DNA of 64,000 nt from Schistosoma mansoni (lineage: Eukaryota > Platyhelminthes > Trematoda > Strigeidida > Schistosomatidae): contig NW_017386025.1 in NCBI RefSeq assembly GCF_000237925.1, forward strand, positions 2,650,215 through 2,714,214. The letters run 5' to 3'. Positions within the stretch are counted from its first letter, which is position 1. Each line of letters opens with the position of its first letter. The position numbers and the translations under genes were made by a program. A model generated the notes under the pieces. The model was not told the origin of the DNA and did no database searches. It was given only the letters and a program-made list of their open reading frames with translations. Shown piece after piece: positions 58,057 to 64,000 of this stretch.

Positions 58057-59318
58057 GACTACGACTACTACAATCAATATCAACATCAAAATTCTAAGAA
58101 ACAGACAAACACCAACAACAAGCACACCAGTTCATAGAACAATCCTCAACAATACACGTCCACCAACACCGACACACTATCCAACTACATTGATCAACAC
58201 AACCAATTTATTTCTCAACACATACTTCCACCACTCACTTCACTTGATCCATTCACACATCGGAATGAGAAGACGAAGTATGTCACCATCTCATCTCATC
58301 CCACCCCACTTGCACAAACAAAATCAACGCTGTCCGTTTTCGAACAACTCTTCAAACAATATTCAGACAGAGTTCACATATCAGTAGTCCGCCATATATG
58401 CACGTGACGATGATCATCATAACAACGATAATGATCGTGTGAATAATAAATAAGAATTGTTGGCATCATTCAATGCTGTATGATTAGACAAAGTTGACGA
58501 GTGCTCAGCAAATGTGTTCAACACAATGTTGGAGTATGTTTGACTGAATGACTGATTGACTGGATGAATGAATGAATGAATGAGTGAGTGAGTGAGTGAG
58601 TGAGTGAGTGAGTGAGTGAGGGAGGGAGTGAATGAGTGACTGTGTGACTGACGGACTGACTAACCGACTGAATGACTGATATGAACACACTCATCCAATG
58701 TGCGTGGATTGTAGGGATCGGACGTTCCGATTGGTTGGTAGTGAGAGACCAGATTGATAGATGAATCAGATGTGTTCATATGCTTTACAATGGCTCACTG
58801 TGTGTTGCCTCACCCTCTCTACTTTCACGAATCGAGGAATGAGTCGAGGAGAATTGAATTGTTGGAAGATTCAGTGTGAATTCCCATGACAGGTTGTTTG
58901 TTTCTTGAGACGTGCTGAAGCGTGTGTGTATGTGTGAATTGAAGTGTGAGTGGAGTGTTGTGGACAAACTGCAAGTGAAAACGACCAATCAATATGTCAT
59001 GCAAGATTCTGCTTACATCTGGTGTGGTGACATTCTAGTCTGTCGCGTTTGTGGTGTCGAGTGTGGATGATTGGTCTGTCGGTTGATGAGTGAGAGAGGG
59101 TGTTAGGTGATAAATAATGCTGTGTGGACACTGGGGGTTGGGTGGTGTGAACTGGTTGGAGCAGGTGTACAGAGGACGAGAGATGGAGATGACGATGAAG
59201 TGTGTGCTTGACTGTCGATGTAAGCACGTGACAGATGATAGTGTCAGTGGTCGGGAAATGCTTGTTGTTGTAGATCTAGAGATGAGTGTTGTGTGGCTTG
59301 GTGTTAGATGTGAAAACT

Positions 59319-59390
59319 CTCCCGCGCCGGGAGTCGAACCCGGGCCGCCTGGGTGAGAGCCAGGAATCCTAACCGCTAGACCACGCGGGA
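59319..59390 (-). tRNA. tRNA-Glu(CUC), copy 9
   Basis: Body identical to copy 1; T4 terminator present. An extra TACTAC pair of triplets lies in the flank near 59437. Confidence 0.97.
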
Positions 59391-60792
59391 CAACCGATTG
59401 CCCAACAGAACTACACCCATCATACACTCACAACTACTACTACTAACATGCACATACACCATCTCAGCATATATTATTACTACCAATACTACTTCTACTA
59501 CTACTACTACTACTACTACTACGACGACGACGACGACGACGACGACGACTACGACTACTACAATCAATATCAACATCAAAATTCTAAGAAACAGACAAAC
59601 ACCAACAACAAGCACACCAGTTCATAGAACAATCCTCAACAATACACGTCCACCAACACCGACACACTATCCAACTACATTGATCAACACAACCAATTTA
59701 TTTCTCAACACATACTTCCACCACTCACTTCACTTGATCCATTCACACATCGGAATGAGAAGACGAAGTATGTCACCATCTCATCTCATCCCACCCCACT
59801 TGCACAAACAAAATCAACGCTGTCCGTTTTCGAACAACTCTTCAAACAATATTCAGACAGAGTTCACATATCAGTAGTCGGCCATATATGCACGTGACGA
59901 TGATCATCATAACAACGATAATGATCGTGTGAATAATAAATAAGAATTGTTGGCATCATTCAATGCTGTATGATTAGACAAAGTTGACGAGTGCTCAGCA
60001 AATGTGTTCAACACAATGTTGGAGTATGTTTGACTGAATGACTGATTGACTGGATGAATGAATGAATGAATGAGTGAGTGAGTGAGTGAGTGAGGGAGGG
60101 AGTGAATGAGTGACTGTGTGACTGACGGACTGACTAACCGACTGAATGACTGATATGAACACACTCATCCAATGTGCGTGGATTGTAGGGATCGGACGTT
60201 CCGATTGGTTGGTAGTGAGAGACCAGATTGATAGATGAATCAGATGTGTTCATATGCTTTACAATGGCTCACTGTGTGTTGCCTCACCCTCTCTACTTTC
60301 ACGAATCGAGGAATGAGTCGAGGAGAATTGAATTGTTGGAAGATTCAGTGTGAATTCCCATGACAGGTTGTTTGTTTCTTGAGACGTGCTGAAGCGTGTG
60401 TGTATGTGTGAATTGAAGTGTGAGTGGAGTGTTGTGGACAAACTGCAAGTGAAAACGACCAATCAATATGTCATGCAAGATTCTGCTTACATCTGGTGTG
60501 GTGACATTCTAGTCTGTCGCGTTTGTGGTGTCGAGTGTGGATGATTGGTCTGTCGGTTGATGAGTGAGAGAGGGTGTTAGGTGATAAATAATGCTGTGTG
60601 GACACTGGGGGTTGGGTGGTGTGAACTGGTTGGAGCAGGTGTACAGAGGACGAGAGATGGAGATGACGATGAAGTGTGTGCTTGACTGTCGATGTAAGCA
60701 CGTGACAGATGATAGTGTCAGTGGTCGGGAAATGCTTGTTGTTGTAGATCTAGAGATGAGTGTTGTGTGGCTTGGTGTTAGATGTGAAAACT

Positions 60793-60864
60793 CTCCCGCG
60801 CCGGGAGTCGAACCCGGGCCGCCTGGGTGAGAGCCAGGAATCCTAACCGCTAGACCACGCGGGA
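60793..60864 (-). tRNA. tRNA-Glu(CUC), copy 10
   Basis: Body identical to copy 1; T4 terminator present. Confidence 0.97.
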
Positions 60865-62268
60865 CAACCGATTGCCCAACAGAACTACACCCATCATACA
60901 CTCACAACTACTAACATGCACATACACCATCTCAGCATATATTATTACTACCAATACTACTTCTACTACTACTACTACTACTACTACTACGACGACGACG
61001 ACGACGACGACGACGACTACGACTACTACAATCAATATCAACATCAAAATTCTAAGAAACAGACAAACACCAACAACAAGCACACCAGTTCATAGAACAA
61101 TCCTCAACAATACACGTCCACCAACACCGACACACTATCCAACTACATTGATCAACACAACCAATTTATTTCTCAACACATACTTCCACCACTCACTTCA
61201 CTTGATCCATTCACACATCGGAATGAGAAGACGAAGTATGTCACCATCTCATCTCATCCCACCCCACTTGCACAAACAAAATCAACGCTGTCCGTTTTCG
61301 AACAACTCTTCAAACAATATTCAGACAGAGTTCACATATCAGTAGTCGGCCATATATGCACGTGACGATGATCATCATAACAACGATAATGATCGTGTGA
61401 ATAATAAATAAGAATCGTTGGCATCATTCAATGCTGTATGATTAGACAAAGTTGACGAGTGCTCAGCAAATGTGTTCAACACAATGTTGGAGTATGTTTG
61501 ACTGAATGACTGATTGACTGGATGAATGAATGAATGAATGAGTGAGTGAGTGAGTGAGTGAGTGAGTGAGGGAGGGAGTGAATGAGTGACTGTGTGACTG
61601 ACGGACTGACTAACCGACTGAATGACTGATATGAACACACTCATCCAATGTGCGTGGATTGTAGGGATCGGACGTTCCGATTGGTTGGTAGTGAGAGACC
61701 AGATTGATAGATGAATCAGATGTGTTCATATGCTTTACAATGGCTCACTGTGTGTTGCCTCACCCTCTCTACTTTCACGAATCGAGGAATGAGTCGAGGA
61801 GAATTGAATTGTTGGAAGATTCAGTGTGAATTCCCATGACAGGTTGTTTGTTTCTTGAGACGTGCTGAAGCGTGTGTGTATGTGTGAATTGAAGTGTGAG
61901 TGGAGTGTTGTGGACAAACTGCAAGTGAAAACGACCAATCAATATGTCATGCAAGATTCTGCTTACATCTGGTGTGGTGACATTCTAGTCTGTCGCGTTT
62001 GTGGTGTCGAGTGTGGATGATTGGTCTGTCGGTTGATGAGTGAGAGAGGGTGTTAGGTGATAAATAATGCTGTGTGGACACTGGGGGTTGGGTGGTGTGA
62101 ACTGGTTGGAGCAGGTGTACAGAGGACGAGAGATGGAGATGACGATGAAGTGTGTGCTTGACTGTCGATGTAAGCACGTGACAGATGATAGTGTCAGTGG
62201 TCGGGAAATGCTTGTTGTTGTAGATCTAGAGATGAGTGTTGTGTGGCTTGGTGTTAGATGTGAAAACT

Positions 62269-62340
62269 CTCCCGCGCCGGGAGTCGAACCCGGGCCGCCT
62301 GGGTGAGAGCCAGGAATCCTAACCGCTAGACCACGCGGGA
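62269..62340 (-). tRNA. tRNA-Glu(CUC), copy 11
   Basis: Body identical to copy 1; T4 terminator present. Confidence 0.97.
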
Positions 62341-62438
62341 CAACCGATTGCCCAACAGAACTACACCCATCATACACTCACAACTACTAACATGCACATA
62401 CACCATCTCAGCATATATTATTACTACCAATACTACTT

Positions 62439-62484
<46 letters not shown>

Positions 62485-63763
62485 GACGACGACGACGACG
62501 ACTACGACTACGACTACTACAATCAATATCAACATCAAAATTCTAAGAAACAGACAAACACCAACAACAAGCACACCAGTTCATAGAACAATCCTCAACA
62601 ATACACGTCCACCAACACCGACACACTATCCAACTACATTGATCAACACAACCAATTTATTTCTCAACACATACTTCCACCACTCACTTCACTTGATCCA
62701 TTCACACATCGGAATGAGAAGACGAAGTATGTCACCATCTCATCTCATCCCACCCCACTTGCACAAACAAAATCAACGCTGTCCGTTTTCGAACAACTCT
62801 TCAAACAATATTCAGACAGAGTTCACATATCAGTAGTCGGCCATATATGCACGTGACGATGATCATCATAACAACGATAATGATCGTGTGAATAATAAAT
62901 AAGAATCGTTGGCATCATTCAATGCTGTATGATTAGACAAAGTTGACGAGTGCTCAGCAAATGTGTTCAACACAATGTTGGAGTATGTTTGACTGAATGA
63001 CTGATTGACTGGATGAATGAATGAATGAATGAGTGAGTGAGTGAGTGAGTGAGTGAGTGAGTGAGGGAGGGAGTGAATGAGTGACTGTGTGACTGACGGA
63101 CTGACTAACCGACTGAATGACTGATATGAACACACTCATCCAATGTGCGTGGATTGTAGGGATCGGACGTTCCGATTGGTTGGTAGTGAGAGACCAGATT
63201 GATAGATGAATCAGATGTGTTCATATGCTTTACAATGGCTCACTGTGTGTTGCCTCACCCTCTCTACTTTCACGAATCGAGGAATGAGTCGAGGAGAATT
63301 GAATTGTTGGAAGATTCAGTGTGAATTCCCATGACAGGTTGTTTGTTTCTTGAGACGTGCTGAAGCGTGTGTGTATGTGTGAATTGAAGTGTGAGTGGAG
63401 TGTTGTGGACAAACTGCAAGTGAAAACGACCAATCAATATGTCATGCAAGATTCTGCTTACATCTGGTGTGGTGACATTCTAGTCTGTCGCGTTTGTGGT
63501 GTCGAGTGTGGATGATTGGTCTGTCGGTTGATGAGTGAGAGAGGGTGTTAGGTGATAAATAATGCTGTGTGGACACTGGGGGTTGGGTGGTGTGAACTGG
63601 TTGGAGCAGGTGTACAGAGGACGAGAGATGGAGATGACGATGAAGTGTGTGCTTGACTGTCGATGTAAGCACGTGACAGATGATAGTGTCAGTGGTCGGG
63701 AAATGCTTGTTGTTGTAGATCTAGAGATGAGTGTTGTGTGGCTTGGTGTTAGATGTGGAAACT

Positions 63764-63835
63764 CTCCCGCGCCGGGAGTCGAACCCGGGCCGCCTGGGTG
63801 AGAGCCAGGAATCCTAACCGCTAGACCACGCGGGA
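63764..63835 (-). tRNA. tRNA-Glu(CUC), copy 12, terminator changed
   Basis: Body identical to copy 1; GGAAAC variant, T3 only. Last complete gene in the window. Confidence 0.96.
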
Positions 63836-63933
63836 CAACCGATTGCCCAACAGAACTACACCCATCATACACTCACAACTACTAACATGCACATACACCA
63901 TCTCAGCATATATTATTACTACCAATACTACTT

Positions 63934-63973
<40 letters not shown>

Positions 63974-64000
63974 GACGACGACGACGACGACGACTACGAC

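Larger units (their letters stand above)
46321..64000 (-). repeat. Tandem array II: tRNA-Glu(CUC) units, continues past the window
   Basis: Twelve tRNA-Glu(CUC) genes with spacing of 1475, 1477, 1493, 1494, 1475, 1430, 1463, 1493, 1474, 1476 and 1495 bases, all minus strand. Each unit lacks the tRNA-Phe segment and instead has a (TAC)n(GAC)n tract followed by the spacer shared with array I. It also carries about 200 bases not found in array I (for example 47200-47400). The window ends inside a unit, so the array is longer. Confidence 0.95.

Noticed and set aside
47598-62836. Frames of 154-164 codons on the plus strand with long Thr runs, and overlapping Val or Tyr/Asp runs
   Set aside because: These are readings of the (TAC)n(GAC)n microsatellite in different frames. 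Length differs with triplet number, and they cross the spacer with no coding character.
26193-63872. Conserved minus-strand frames of 93 and 130 codons with the motif VPRGLAVRIPG, repeated in every unit
   Set aside because: They run through the tRNA-Glu gene itself. The peptide is a translation of the tRNA sequence, conserved because the tRNA is conserved. No start context, introns or partner exons support a protein.
26163-64000. A CRISPR-like or satellite-only explanation for the tandem repeats
   Set aside because: Units are 1.4-2.2 kb with intact tRNA genes, not short direct repeats with unique spacers, and the host is a eukaryote. They are also more than plain satellite because each unit holds Pol III genes with full promoter boxes.

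Overview
The window looks like nuclear DNA of a blood fluke (Schistosoma or a close schistosomatid). This rests on an AT-rich background, a split otubain gene whose first introns are only about 29-36 bases (a known schistosome habit), and intronic and intergenic debris of CR1-like and RTE-like LINEs and Ty3/Gypsy elements. No database search was possible, so the genus is an inference.

Region 1 (1-12.5 kb) is a graveyard of mobile elements. It holds a decayed but nearly full-length CR1/Jockey-type LINE on the plus strand (about 0.9-5.3 kb), two broken Gypsy gag/protease fossils (6.7-7.2 and 9.5-10.6 kb), a neat 347-bp solo LTR with a 4-bp target duplication (10979-11325), a 410-430 bp dispersed repeat that recurs at 24.9 kb, and the 3' part of a second CR1-like LINE on the minus strand (11.6-12.4 kb).

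Region 2 (12.6-24.0 kb) is one host gene, an OTUB1-type otubain deubiquitinase on the plus strand, reconstructed here as eight exons. Its large introns carry an antisense RTE-like LINE (16.2-18.6 kb), a sense fragment of an RTE 3' end (23.05-23.45 kb) and a perfect 44-bp-arm hairpin flanked by 15-bp direct repeats (22.7-22.85 kb).

Region 3 (26.16 kb to the window end, still continuing) is the striking part: nearly 38 kb of tandem tRNA genes, all on the minus strand. Array I (to about 46.3 kb) has units of about 2.15 kb, each with one tRNA-Glu(UUC) and one tRNA-Phe(GAA), ten units in all, one of them internally deleted. Array II (from about 46.3 kb) has units of about 1.43-1.50 kb, each with one tRNA-Glu(CUC) and no tRNA-Phe. 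The two tRNA-Glu types differ at only one base, wobble position 34. The window holds 21 intact tRNA-Glu genes, one half tRNA-Glu and ten tRNA-Phe genes. The arrays share spacer sequence, show patches of exchange with each other, and carry variable (GTGA)n and (TAC)n(GAC)n tracts. No protein gene was found in this part: the many short open frames that recur with each unit are antisense or microsatellite readings of the repeat.
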